This document shows, piece by piece, positions 47,231 to 56,119 of a stretch of DNA of 64,000 bases (its first letter is position 1; every line of letters begins with the position of its first letter). The stretch comes from DASWOJ01 sp964242415. GTDB lineage: Bacteria; Pseudomonadota; Alphaproteobacteria; Acetobacterales; Acetobacteraceae. The notes below the pieces were generated by a model. It saw only the letters and a program-made list of their open reading frames with translations, did not search any database and had not been told where the DNA came from. The position numbers were made by a program, and so were the translations under genes. The stretch lies in NCBI GenBank assembly GCA_964242415.1, contig CAXTAT010000006.1, positions 62,001 to 126,000 on the forward strand, in the 5' to 3' direction.

Positions 47231-48298
47231 ATGGACGCGCTGCTGCCCGGGTCGGATGCCTCGGCCGCCGCGTCGGCCTTTGCGGTCGAGCCGGGCCGCC
47301 GCGTGTCCGGGTTCATCCAGGCTGGCGGGCGTGCGGTCGTCCTCGTCGATCCATCGGCGCCGGCGCGGGCGGCGGCGCTTGACGGCATCCTAGCCGCCCT
47401 GCCCGCCGGGGCCATCAGGCTTGGCAACCCGCTTGCCAGCGCGCTGACGCTGCACAGGCTGATGTTCCAGCTTGGGATCGAGGATTCTGGCGAAGATGGG
47501 GGCGTGGACGCTTGTGAGGACGGGCGCGCGGACGGGGGCGGGCTGATCGTGTGCGCCCTCGATGTGCCGACCGGCGCCAGGATGGCCATGCTGGCGGTGG
47601 ATGACGCGCACTCGCTGACCCCCGACGCCATGGCGGCCCTGGCGCAGGTGCCCAGCCCGGCCAGCCCCGACCAGGCCGGACGCTTGCTGCTGTTGGCTGG
47701 CGGACCTGCGCTGCTGGCCCTGGTGTCCGGACCCGGGTGCGAGGTGTTGCGCGACCCTTGCCTGACCTTGACGATCGTGGCGCCCGCCTCCGCGACGACC
47801 GTGGCGCCTGCCCCTGCTGGGGCTGTGCCGCTTAGGGCATCCGTTTTCGGCGTCACGCCTGCGCCCAAGGCCGGGGCCGACCGGCGATGGTGGCCTGGAC
47901 TGTTGCTGGCCGGGTCGTTTCTTGTTGGCTTGATCGGCATGCCGATCCTGTTCTGGGTCACCCAAGCGGCGACCCCGCCCGGCACACAGGCGGCGGCGGC
48001 CGCATCGCCCGCCGCCAGTACGCCTGAGTTGGACGTTGCCGCGGCAACCAGCGCCCGCCCCCCGCCCCAAGCAGCGCCGGACAGGCCAGAGGGGAGCGTC
48101 ACATCGCAACCCACGCTGGCCCGGGCCGACGTGCGGCTGCGCCGGGAGTTCGATGCGTTCCTCAACCGGGCCGGGCGCGACACGGCGAACCTGAGCGCAA
48201 CGGCCCGGGACAGGCTGTTCCGCGACTACTTGAACTGGCGCACCCGCAACGCGGGACGCCCGGAGCTGCGCAGGCCGCCTACGCCGGAGACGCCGTAG
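47231..48298 (+). CDS. Single-pass membrane protein with degenerate ExeA/GspA-like ATPase domain
   Basis: 355 aa. The N-terminal 215 residues resemble the AAA domain of ExeA/GspA secretion proteins: VVLVDPSAPARAAALDGIL where Walker A should be, then MLAVDDAHSLTPDAMAALAQ in the position of the Walker B/DEAH stretch, and LLLLAGGPALLALV like the sensor strand. The Gly-Lys-Ser/Thr of Walker A is absent, so ATP binding is doubtful. A membrane helix follows (about 225-247, WPGLLLAGSFLVGLIGMPIL), then a Pro/Ala-rich linker and a charged C-terminal helix (about 300-345) outside the membrane. It follows the small lipoprotein gene by 6 nt. The homology is by eye and needs profile confirmation. Confidence 0.6.
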   Translation: MDALLPGSDASAAASAFAVEPGRRVSGFIQAGGRAVVLVDPSAPARAAALDGILAALPAGAIRLGNPLASALTLHRLMFQLGIEDSGEDGGVDACEDGRADGGGLIVCALDVPTGARMAMLAVDDAHSLTPDAMAALAQVPSPASPDQAGRLLLLAGGPALLALVSGPGCEVLRDPCLTLTIVAPASATTVAPAPAGAVPLRASVFGVTPAPKAGADRRWWPGLLLAGSFLVGLIGMPILFWVTQAATPPGTQAAAAASPAASTPELDVAAATSARPPPQAAPDRPEGSVTSQPTLARADVRLRREFDAFLNRAGRDTANLSATARDRLFRDYLNWRTRNAGRPELRRPPTPETP

Positions 48299-48444
48299 CC
48301 TGATCTGCCCTGCGGACGCCGGGAACCCTGGTACGACCGGCCCTGCAGGGCGTCCGCCAGCATGGCCCCGGCATCGCCCCGGCCCGCGCCGCCGCTGCAG
48401 CCTCGGATTGCGCCCGCCCGCCCTGCGGCCGTAGCCTTCTCCCC

Positions 48445-50520
48445 ATGGCCTATCAAAGCACCGTCTGCCCGCACGACTGCCCCAGCACCTGCGCCCTGGA
48501 GGTGGAGGTACTGGACGCGCACCGCATCGGCTCCGTCCGTGGCGCGGCCGACAACACCTACACCGCCGGCGTGATCTGCGCGAAGGTCGCCCGCTATGCC
48601 GAGCGCCAGCACCATCCAGGCCGCCTGACCCGCCCCCTGGTCCGCACCGGCCCCAGGGGCACGTTCCGGGAGGCCGGCTGGGACGAGGCCCTGGACCTGG
48701 TTGCCGCCCGGTTCCAGGACATCGCCGCCCGGCATGGGGCGGAGGCGGTCTGGCCCTACTACTTCGCGGGGACCATGGGCCTGGTGCAGCGAGACGGCAT
48801 CAACCGGCTGCGCCACGTCATGCGCTACTCCCGGCAGCACAACACCATCTGCTCGACGGTGACCGAGAGCGGCTGGATCGCCGGCGTCGGCCGCCATGGC
48901 GGGCCGGACCCGCGGGAGATGCGGGAGGCCGACCTGATCGTCATGTGGGGCGGCAACCCGGTCTCCACCCAGGTCAACGTTATGACCCACGTCACCCGCG
49001 CCCGAAAGTCTCGCGGGGCGAAGTTCGTGGTGATCGACCCGTATCGCACCCCCAGCGCCGCCGCCGCCGACCTGCACCTAGCCCCCCGCCCCGGCACCGA
49101 TGGCGCCCTGGCCTGCGCCGTCATGCACGTCGCCTTCCGCGATGGCCACGCCAACCGGGCCTACATGGCCGAGTATGCCGACTGCCCCGACCGCCTTGAG
49201 GCCCACCTGCGCCCGCGCGGCCCCGAGTGGGCGGCCGGGGTCACCGGGCTGACGGTGGCGGAGATCGAGCACTTCGCCGGGCTATACTGCCGGACGGAGC
49301 GGGCGTTCCTGCGCATCGGCTACGGCTTTGCCCGCAGCCGCAACGGGGCGGTGGCGATGCACGCCGTCACCTGCCTGCCCACCGTCACTGGCAAGTGGCG
49401 GCACCCCGGCGGCGGCGCGTTCTGGAACAACCGCGGCACCGGCATCTATCACTGGGACAAGACGCTGATCGAGGGCCTGGATGCCCGCGACGCCTCGGTC
49501 CGCATGATGGACATGAGTCGAATCGGCGCCGTGCTGACCGGGGACCGGGCGGAGCTGGGGGACGGCCCCGCGGTGCACGCCCTGCTGGTGCAGAGCACCA
49601 ACCCTGCCGTCGTCGCCCCCGACAGCCTGCGCGTCAGGCGCGGATTGATGCGGGAGGACCTGTTCACGGTGGTGCACGAGCAGTTCATGACCGAGACCGC
49701 CCGCCTGGCCGACGTGGTGCTGCCGGCGACGACGTTCCTGGAGCACGACGACCTGTATGGCGCGGGCGGCCACACGCACCTGCAGGTCGGCCGCAAGCTG
49801 GTGGAGCCGCCGGGCGAGTGCCGCAGCAACCATGAGGTTTTGCAGGGTTTGGCCGTGCGGTTGGGCGCGCAGCATGCCGGGTTCGGGATGACGGCGATGG
49901 AGCTGGTGGACGCGACGCTGCGCGCCTCCGGATGGCCCGGCGCGGAGGAGGTCGTGGCCCGGCGCTGGGTGGACGCGGCGGAGGGGTTCGAGCGCAGCCA
50001 CTTCCTGACCGGGTTCGGGTTCCCCGATGGGCGGTTCCGGTTTGCGCCCGACTGGGCCGGGGTCGGGCCGCACCATGCGGGGATGCCGGAGCTGCCGGAT
50101 CACTGGGCGGCGGTAGATGCGGCGACGGAGGACCACCCGTTCCGCCTGGTTGCGGCGCCGGCGCGCAACTTCCTGAACACGACGTTCACGGAGACGCCGG
50201 GCAGCCGCAAGCGGGAGGGGCGGCCCACGGCGCTGCTGCACCCGGCCGATGCGGCTCGGCTGGGCGTGGTGGATGGGGGGCGGGTGACGCTGGGCAATAG
50301 CCGGGGGGCGGTGACGGTGCATGTGCGCGTGGCCGACGGGATGCAGCCGGGGGTCGTGGTGGTGGAGAGCGTTTGGCCCAATGCGGATTTCGGCGATGGG
50401 GTGGGGATCAACGCGCTGACCAGTGATGCGCCGGCGGCGCCGAATGGCGGGGCGGTGTTCCATGACACCGCGGTTTGGGTGCGGGCTGCGGCGGTGGGGC
50501 TGGCGATGGCGGCGGACTAG
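48445..50520 (+). CDS. Molybdopterin-dependent oxidoreductase (DMSO reductase family)
   Basis: 691 aa. N-terminal 4Fe-4S ligands C8, C12, C16 and C45 (CPHDCPSTC ... GVICAKV). Molybdopterin domains include LIVMWGGNPVSTQVN, VVIDPYRTPSAAAADLHL, LLVQSTNPAVVAPDS, and LADVVLPATTFLEHDDLYGA; the C-terminal dinucleotide-binding domain has HPADAARLGVVDGGRVTL. NTICSTVTESGW is the likely Mo-ligand loop with a cysteine. No Tat signal, so the enzyme is cytosolic, like assimilatory or formate-dehydrogenase-type relatives. It has no partner subunits here, and its substrate is unknown. An EamA tail follows directly. Confidence 0.9.
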   Translation: MAYQSTVCPHDCPSTCALEVEVLDAHRIGSVRGAADNTYTAGVICAKVARYAERQHHPGRLTRPLVRTGPRGTFREAGWDEALDLVAARFQDIAARHGAEAVWPYYFAGTMGLVQRDGINRLRHVMRYSRQHNTICSTVTESGWIAGVGRHGGPDPREMREADLIVMWGGNPVSTQVNVMTHVTRARKSRGAKFVVIDPYRTPSAAAADLHLAPRPGTDGALACAVMHVAFRDGHANRAYMAEYADCPDRLEAHLRPRGPEWAAGVTGLTVAEIEHFAGLYCRTERAFLRIGYGFARSRNGAVAMHAVTCLPTVTGKWRHPGGGAFWNNRGTGIYHWDKTLIEGLDARDASVRMMDMSRIGAVLTGDRAELGDGPAVHALLVQSTNPAVVAPDSLRVRRGLMREDLFTVVHEQFMTETARLADVVLPATTFLEHDDLYGAGGHTHLQVGRKLVEPPGECRSNHEVLQGLAVRLGAQHAGFGMTAMELVDATLRASGWPGAEEVVARRWVDAAEGFERSHFLTGFGFPDGRFRFAPDWAGVGPHHAGMPELPDHWAAVDAATEDHPFRLVAAPARNFLNTTFTETPGSRKREGRPTALLHPADAARLGVVDGGRVTLGNSRGAVTVHVRVADGMQPGVVVVESVWPNADFGDGVGINALTSDAPAAPNGGAVFHDTAVWVRAAAVGLAMAAD

Positions 50521-50532
50521 GGCGGTGGCGCA

Positions 50533-50708
50533 CCGGCGGCGCCAATGCGCTGCTTGTCACCGACCTGATCCCTGTCACGGCGCTGTTGCTGGGCCTTGCG
50601 CTGCATGAGCCGATAACCCCCAATGCCGTGCTGGGCGCTGCTGTGATCCTCGCCGGGCTGGCCCTGCTGGACGGGCGCTGGCTGCCGCGAACAGGAGTTG
50701 CCCGATGA
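50533..50708 (+). pseudogene. C-terminal remnant of an EamA/DMT-family transporter
   Basis: About 57 codons in frame, from 13 bp after the oxidoreductase stop. The sequence ANALLVTDLIPVTALLLGL, then LHEPITPNAVLGAAVILAGL, is the last two helices of an EamA permease, with the family's characteristic Pro and Glu-Pro. The other eight helices are missing. Its stop codon overlaps the start of the S10 peptidase gene (ATGA), as expected if an intact transporter gene once preceded that gene in an operon. Confidence 0.75.
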
Positions 50709-52147
50709 TCCGCGCTTTTGCCTTTCTGGCGTGCCTGCTGCCCTGGGCCGCCGCGCTGGCCCAGCCGAAGCCCGGCGCGGACAGCACTACCACACACACC
50801 CTCACCCTGCCCGGCCGCAGCCTGGCGTTCACCGCCACCGTGTCAACCATCCGCCTCGCCAACCCCGCTGGCGCGACGCAGGCGGAGATCGTCACCACCG
50901 CCTTCCAGCTTTCGGGCGCACCGCCGGGGTCCCGTCCCGTGACGTTTGCCATCAACGGCGGCCCCGGCGCGTCCTCGGCCTGGCTGGATTTGGGCGCCAT
51001 CGGACCCTGGCGCGTGCCCTTGGCCGGCACGCCGCCCAGCGCCGACCCGACCGTGGTGGACAACGCCGAGACCTGGCTCGACTTCACCGACTTGGTGTTC
51101 ATCGACCCTGTCGGCACCGGTTACAGCCGTGTCACCGGCGGGGACGATGTGCGCCGGGGCATGCAGGGGGTGGACGGCGACATCCAGTCCATCGCCGCCA
51201 CCATCACCCGCTGGCTGCAGGCGCAGAACCGGCTGGAGTCGCCGAAATTCATTGTCGGCGAAAGCTACGGCGGCTTCCGTGGGCCGAAGCTGGCGCGGGC
51301 GCTGCTGGACGACCAGGGCGTGGGCATCCGCGGCCTGGTGCTGGTGTCGCCCGTGCTGGACTTCAATGGGCGGGACGCGCCGTGGGACCCGCTGCGCTGG
51401 GTGGGCCGCCTGCCGTCGCTGGCCGCCACCGCCCGCGGCGCCTCCAGCCGGGCGGACATGGAGGACGTGGAGCGGTATGCCAGCACGGCCTACCTGGTGG
51501 ACCTGGTGGCCGGCGAGCATGATGCGGCCGCGGTGGACCGCATGAGCGCCCGGGTGGCGGAGCTGACCGGCATGGACCCTGCCCTGGTGCGGCGCCGGGC
51601 TGGCAAGCTGGACACCGGCACCTTCCTGCGGGAGCGCGACCACGGCCGGGTCGGCAGCCCCTACGACGCCACGGTGACGGTGGCGGACCCGTTCCCGTCG
51701 GCGGCGAACGACAACTCGCCCGACCCCATCCTGGACGGGCTGCGCGGCCCCGTGACGGGCGCGATGCTGGAGCTGTTCCGCACCCGGCTGAACTGGGCGC
51801 CCGAGGGTGCGCCGGCCCGGCAATACCAGTTGCTGAACGAGGCCATTGCCCGCGAGTGGGATTACGGCCGCGGGGGCCACCGGCCGGAGGTGCTGACCGA
51901 CCTGCGCCAATACCTGTCGCTGGACCCGACCGTGCGGGTGATGGTGGCGCACGGGCTGACCGACCTGGTGACGCCGTACTATGCCGACAAGCTGCTGCTG
52001 GACCAGGTGCCGGAAACCGTGCCGGCTGGGCGGCTGCGGTTCCAGGTCTATGGCGGGGGGCATATGTTCTATAGCCGCGATGCTTCCCGCGCTGGGCTGC
52101 ATGGGGATGCTGAACGGCTGGTCAGCGATGGGCTGGCGGTGCAGTGA
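50705..52147 (+). CDS. Secreted S10-family serine carboxypeptidase
   Basis: 480 aa with signal peptide MIRAFAFLACLLPWAAALAQ. Alpha/beta hydrolase of the carboxypeptidase Y type: oxyanion segment NGGPGASS (84-91), nucleophile Ser187 in VGESYGG, Asp420 in AHGLTDLVTPY and His453 in GGGHMFY. Removes C-terminal residues from peptides in the periplasm or outside the cell. ATG start has AGGAG 7 nt upstream and overlaps the stop of the EamA remnant. A REP-like element lies downstream. Confidence 0.92.
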   Translation: MIRAFAFLACLLPWAAALAQPKPGADSTTTHTLTLPGRSLAFTATVSTIRLANPAGATQAEIVTTAFQLSGAPPGSRPVTFAINGGPGASSAWLDLGAIGPWRVPLAGTPPSADPTVVDNAETWLDFTDLVFIDPVGTGYSRVTGGDDVRRGMQGVDGDIQSIAATITRWLQAQNRLESPKFIVGESYGGFRGPKLARALLDDQGVGIRGLVLVSPVLDFNGRDAPWDPLRWVGRLPSLAATARGASSRADMEDVERYASTAYLVDLVAGEHDAAAVDRMSARVAELTGMDPALVRRRAGKLDTGTFLRERDHGRVGSPYDATVTVADPFPSAANDNSPDPILDGLRGPVTGAMLELFRTRLNWAPEGAPARQYQLLNEAIAREWDYGRGGHRPEVLTDLRQYLSLDPTVRVMVAHGLTDLVTPYYADKLLLDQVPETVPAGRLRFQVYGGGHMFYSRDASRAGLHGDAERLVSDGLAVQ

Positions 52148-52230
52148 CGCTGCTTGGATGTAGCGTTGAGCGTTGTGGCGGCGGGATAGGGCGACGTTCT
52201 TCGTTGGGTTGGGACGGCTGCACTGCTTGC

Positions 52231-52385
52231 TGCTCCCTCTCCCCGCTTCGGGAGAGGGCTGGGGTGAGGGGGGCGGCAAGGGCCAGACTCCGCCGGGTGG
52301 AGGCAAATTTCGTTCTCGTGCGGGCGGGGTTAGGCCCTATCGGCCCCCCTCACCCCGGCCCTCTCCCGGAGGGAGAGGGAGCAGG
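52231..52385. repeat. Paired-arm REP/BIME-like element, copy F
   Basis: Left arm ccccgcttcgggagagggct then ggggtgagggggg at about 52240, right arm ccctcaccccggccctctcc then cggagggagaggg at about 52347. Located between the convergent S10 peptidase and inositol-phosphatase-family genes. Confidence 0.9.
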
Positions 52386-52415
52386 CAGGCAGAGTGTTGT
52401 GCCTTCTTCCGTCGG

Positions 52416-53210
52416 TTACGGCAGTTGCGCGACTGCTGCCAATGCTTGCGCCACGCCCGGCGCCGCTGCCAGGATCGGCGCGCCGGCCAGGTTGCCCCGC
52501 GGCAGGAACGGCAGGGTGACCGCCCCGGCCTCATTCAGCAGCGCCAGCGCCGCCGCGCAGTCCCACAAGTTGATGTGCAGCTCCGCGTAGCCGTCCATCC
52601 GCCCTGCCGCCACGTCCGCCAGCCCCAGCGCGCCTGACCCGCCGAAGCGCAGGCTGGCGCCGCTGGCCTGGACGCGGGCGAACAGCGCCTGGTAGGCGGC
52701 GTTGTCCACCCGGGGCGACCAACTGACCTCAATGATAGACCGGGCCAGGGCGTCGGTCGCGGCGGCATGGATTGGCATGCCGTTCAGGGTGGCCCCCCGG
52801 CCCTGGCACGCGGCAAAGGTCTCCGCCAATGCTGGGGCGGCCAGCACGCCGAGCAGCGGCGTGTCGCCGTCCAGCAACCCCACCGACACGCACCAGCGCG
52901 AGGCGCCACGGGCGTAGTTGCTGGTGCCGTCTATGGGATCGACCACCCAGCGCAGACCGCCCGAGCGGGTGCGGCCGGCCTCCTCGCCCTGGAAGCCGTC
53001 CTCCGGGAAGGCGGCGGCCAGGGCGTCGGACAGCAGGCGCTCGACGGCGCCGTCCGCCTCGGTCAGCCAGTCCTGCGCGCCCTTCAAGGTGGCCTGCGCG
53101 GCGCCCGGCGGCGGACGCATCCGCATGGCGAGCGCCGCAGCCTGGGCGGCCAGGTCCTGTGCGGCGGCGAAGCGGGCGCCGAGCGCCGTCACTGCCGGCC
53201 GCCGGGCCAT
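52416..53210 (-). CDS. Inositol monophosphatase-family phosphatase (histidinol-phosphatase-like)
   Basis: 264 aa from ATG 53210; the longer frame to 53387 overlaps the divergent lipoprotein gene and is rejected. Family motifs: LTEADGAVERLL, the metal-binding WVVDPIDGTSNYARG, and WDCAAALALLNEAGA near the C-terminus. Members hydrolyse inositol-1-phosphate, histidinol phosphate, PAP or fructose-1,6-bisphosphate with Mg2+. The GEEAGR segment supplies the additional metal glutamates. Substrate cannot be fixed from sequence alone. Confidence 0.9.
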   Translation of the reverse strand: MARRPAVTALGARFAAAQDLAAQAAALAMRMRPPPGAAQATLKGAQDWLTEADGAVERLLSDALAAAFPEDGFQGEEAGRTRSGGLRWVVDPIDGTSNYARGASRWCVSVGLLDGDTPLLGVLAAPALAETFAACQGRGATLNGMPIHAAATDALARSIIEVSWSPRVDNAAYQALFARVQASGASLRFGGSGALGLADVAAGRMDGYAELHINLWDCAAALALLNEAGAVTLPFLPRGNLAGAPILAAAPGVAQALAAVAQLP

Positions 53211-53252
53211 CCGGCTGTTGACAGGGACGGCGAAGGCGGCTGGATGTTGGGC

Positions 53253-53522
53253 ATGAAGCGCTTGATCCTGCTGTTGGTGCTGCCTGCCGCCGGGTGCGGC
53301 GCTTATGCGCCGGCGTTGCAGAAGGGCGCGCAGACCGATGTGTCGGCCCCGGCATACCAGGCCGACCTGCAAGCCTGCCAGAAGCAATCTGCGGCGGCGG
53401 TGGACAAGCGTAACGCCAAGACTGGGCTGACCTGGTTCGCCTCGCCCGTGCGGCGGCCGTTCCAGGTGCGGGCGGAAATCCGGTCGTGCTTGAGGGAGAA
53501 GGGTTACCCGGTCCAGGGTTAG
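53253..53522 (+). CDS. Small predicted lipoprotein, function unknown
   Basis: 89 aa from ATG 53253 (ATG 53244 adds three residues). N-terminal MKRLILLLVLPAAGCGAYAP is a lipoprotein signal with lipid Cys at 15. The mature part has two more cysteines (QACQKQS, RSCLREKGYPV) and TWFASPVRRPFQVR. It is divergent from the phosphatase gene with a 42-bp gap. No described family recognised. Confidence 0.7.
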   Translation: MKRLILLLVLPAAGCGAYAPALQKGAQTDVSAPAYQADLQACQKQSAAAVDKRNAKTGLTWFASPVRRPFQVRAEIRSCLREKGYPVQG

Positions 53523-53573
53523 TAGCCATCATGCGGGGCAACCGTCGGTGAAAGCCGGGGTTGCGGTTGACGA

Positions 53574-53683
53574 TGCGAGCGCCGTTGTTGCTAGCTGGCT
53601 GCGGCGGGGCGATCCGGTGGGCAGGGACCGCGCCGGCCGGCCCTGGATTGCCACGCCGCAAGCGCGGCTCGCAATGACAGTGC
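53574..53683. repeat. 'attgcgagcc' palindromic interspersed repeat, copy 4
   Basis: The right arm is well kept (ccctggattgccacgccgca then agcgcggctcgcaatgaca); the left arm (gatgcgagcgccgttgttgc then ggggcgatccgg) is degraded. Located between the convergent lipoprotein and NdvA-like genes. Confidence 0.75.
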
Positions 53684-53749
53684 CTTCGCCATGACGATGG
53701 CTTCGGCATGATGGTGCCTTCGACCGGTCAGCGCCCCCGGCGGCTGGCG

Positions 53750-55612
53750 TCAGTCGCCGCAGGCGGCCAGTTCGGGCATCATCGATTCCGCATCGGCGAC
53801 GCCCGCGTCGGCTGCCGGGTTGCCCGGCTCCACGCGGCTGTAAACCAAGTGCAGGCGAGGCGCCGCGGCCTCCACCGGCTCGCGCGGCGGCGCCAGGAGT
53901 TGCGTGCGGGCCAGCGCGGCGAACAGCCCGTCCTGCGCCACCAGGTCTCCGAACGTGCCGGCCTCGGCCACCAGGCCGTCACGGAAGAACAGGATGCGGT
54001 CCGCGTCGCGGATGGTCGCCAGCCGGTGCGCGATCACGAAGGTCGTCCGCCCGGCGGCGGCGGCCTGCATCGCGCGCACAACCTTTTCCTCCGTCGCGCC
54101 ATCCAGCGCGCTGGTTGCCTCGTCCAGGATCAGGATGCGCGGGTTGCGCAGCAGGGTGCGGGCGATCGCCAGCCGCTGCCGCTGCCCGCCGGACAGGGCC
54201 GCGCCGCGCTCGCCGACCAGGGTGTCGTAGCCCTGGGGCTGGCGCAGGATGAAGTCGTGCGCCTCGGCCAGCCGGGCGGCGTGCTCCACCTCGGCTTGCG
54301 TGGCGTCCGGCTTGCCGACGCGCAGGTTCTCGCCGATCGAGCGGTTCAGCAGCAGGGTGTCCTGCGGCACGGTGCCGATGACCTCGCGCAGGCTGGCCAG
54401 GCTCACGTCGCGCAGGTCGCGCCCATCGACCAGCACAGCGCCGGCATCGGGGTCCCACAGGCGCTGCAGCAGCGACATGGCGGTGCTCTTGCCCGATCCG
54501 GTCAGGCCGACCAGGGCGATGGTCTCGCCGGGCCGGGCGACCAGGTCCACGCCGTCCAGCACCGCGGGGCCGCCGGGGTAGGCGAAGCGGACGCCGCGGA
54601 ACTCCACCCGGCCCGGCCCCGCCGGCAGCGCAGGCTGGCCCGCCGGGTCCGGCACGGTGCTGCTGGCGTCCAGGACGGCAAAGAGGTCCTCCAGCCGCGG
54701 CAGGCTGCCGCCCAGGCGGGACACCGTGCCCACCGCGCCCTCCAGCCGGCCGACCAGCATTCCGGCGAATCCCATGAACGTCACCACGTCCGCCGTGCTG
54801 GCGCGGCCGTGGCCGTGCAGCCAGGTGCCCAGGCCCACCACCGCCACCGTGGCGACGGTGCTGGCGCAGCGGTTCATCACACCGACGCCGGCCCACCAGC
54901 CCAGCACGGGGAACTGGTGCCGCACCACGTCGCCGGCCAGTTGCCCGAACGCAGCCGCCTCCAGCGGCGCGCGGCCGAAGGCGCGGATCAGCGGCGCATT
55001 GCCCAGCACGTCGCCGACCTGGGACGCCAGGGCCGAGTGCGCGTCCTCCGCCCGGCGCTGCCCGTCCTGGGTACGGCGGATGGTGACCGACGCCGTTGCG
55101 GAGAACACCACCGCGAGCACCACCAGCACCGCGCCCAGCACCGGGTTGAGGTAGAGCGCCAGCGGCAGCAGCCCGGCCAGGCACAGGACTGCGCCCAGGT
55201 GCTCGCGGAACAGGCCGAGCCACAGCCAGAACATCTCGTCGCTGCCGGTCAGCAGGGTCTTGATCAGCTTGCCGGTGGGATGGCGGGCGTGGTGCGCGGG
55301 CGGCAATTGCAGGATGTGGCCGAAGGCGCGGCCTATCACGCGCAGCCGCAGCCGGTGCGCCAGCCGGTCCGCCGCCAGCGAGGTCGCCATGCCGGCTGCG
55401 ATGCCGAGCACGCCCATGGCGGCCCAGGCCAGGATGGTGCCGGTGGACGGCCCGGCACCGCCCAGGCCCTGGATCACCTGGCCGAACAGCACCGGCTCCA
55501 CGAAGCCAGCCGCCACCAGCGCCACGTTGGCCGCACACAGCATTGCAGCCGTGCGCCAATGGGGGGCGAGGAAGCCTAGCACCCGGCCATACACCTTGAG
55601 GAACCGCATCAT
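53750..55612 (-). CDS. ndvA: NdvA/ChvA-like glucan exporter, ABC transporter ATP-binding/permease fusion
   Basis: 620 aa from ATG 55612 (ATG 55609 alternative). N-terminal six-helix exporter domain (about 15-310) begins with VYGRVLGFLAPHWR and FVEPVLFGQVIQ, closely like NdvA. The ATPase domain has Walker A VGLTGSGKST, Q-loop, MSLLQRLWDPDAGAVLVDGR, signature LSGGQRQRLAIARTLL, Walker B ILILDEATSALD and the switch IAHRLATIRDADRI. NdvA/ChvA export cyclic beta-1,2-glucan across the inner membrane. No glucan synthase (ndvB) is in the window, so the polysaccharide is uncertain; an MsbA-type lipid exporter is the alternative. Confidence 0.82.
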   Translation of the reverse strand: MMRFLKVYGRVLGFLAPHWRTAAMLCAANVALVAAGFVEPVLFGQVIQGLGGAGPSTGTILAWAAMGVLGIAAGMATSLAADRLAHRLRLRVIGRAFGHILQLPPAHHARHPTGKLIKTLLTGSDEMFWLWLGLFREHLGAVLCLAGLLPLALYLNPVLGAVLVVLAVVFSATASVTIRRTQDGQRRAEDAHSALASQVGDVLGNAPLIRAFGRAPLEAAAFGQLAGDVVRHQFPVLGWWAGVGVMNRCASTVATVAVVGLGTWLHGHGRASTADVVTFMGFAGMLVGRLEGAVGTVSRLGGSLPRLEDLFAVLDASSTVPDPAGQPALPAGPGRVEFRGVRFAYPGGPAVLDGVDLVARPGETIALVGLTGSGKSTAMSLLQRLWDPDAGAVLVDGRDLRDVSLASLREVIGTVPQDTLLLNRSIGENLRVGKPDATQAEVEHAARLAEAHDFILRQPQGYDTLVGERGAALSGGQRQRLAIARTLLRNPRILILDEATSALDGATEEKVVRAMQAAAAGRTTFVIAHRLATIRDADRILFFRDGLVAEAGTFGDLVAQDGLFAALARTQLLAPPREPVEAAAPRLHLVYSRVEPGNPAADAGVADAESMMPELAACGD

Positions 55613-55745
55613 CCGAGCCTCTCTGCCGCCCCAGTGGCGGCGTTGAGGCATTAGCTAGGACCCGATTGCGGCGAAGGCGGCGCCGGATTGCGCCGATATT
55701 GTGTGAGGGTTCAGAACGGGCGCGCGGCGGAGGTTTAGAAGGGCA

Positions 55746-55979
55746 TTAATGCCTTGGGTGCTGGATGTCCTCGTGGACGGGACGGGCCTCGAACCCCTCA
55801 TTGGCGAGTTGAACCACCACCAGGTGCTCCTCCGCACCGCCGATCACGACGACCTCGCCACGGTCGGCATCAACGGTCACGCCCTCGACGTTGGCGACGA
55901 GGCCGAGAGACCGCCGCAGGGCTGCCACCCGGACCGCATCCTCCAGGCCAGCAATCTTGAACCGCAGCGAACGGGACAT
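55746..55979 (-). CDS. Small HMA-fold-like protein lacking the CxxC metal site
   Basis: 77 aa from ATG 55979, with AAGGA 8 nt upstream. Sequence and periodicity (RSLRFKIAGLEDAVRVAALRR, VEGVTVDADRGEVVVIGGAE, LANEGFEA) match the ferredoxin-like beta-alpha-beta-beta-alpha-beta fold of heavy-metal-associated domains, but the metal-binding loop reads GLEDAV with no cysteine. It is probably not a copper chaperone in the usual sense. Upstream codons to 56096 are not supported. It neighbours the NdvA-like gene on the same strand. Function unknown. Confidence 0.6.
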   Translation of the reverse strand: MSRSLRFKIAGLEDAVRVAALRRSLGLVANVEGVTVDADRGEVVVIGGAEEHLVVVQLANEGFEARPVHEDIQHPRH

Positions 55980-56119
55980 CGGGCCATCCTTTTCCAAACC
56001 AACGACACGACGCGCGAGGAGCGGGAAAGTTGTCGCAACCCGGCAACGTCTGCCCGGCACGCAACCATTGAGTGTACGCCAGCGTTCCGGTCGCACAACA
56101 ACCGTAATGAGATCAGCCG

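Noticed and set aside
53211..53387. N-terminal extension of the inositol-monophosphatase-family protein
   Set aside because: It would overlap the divergent lipoprotein gene almost completely and reads as antisense noise.
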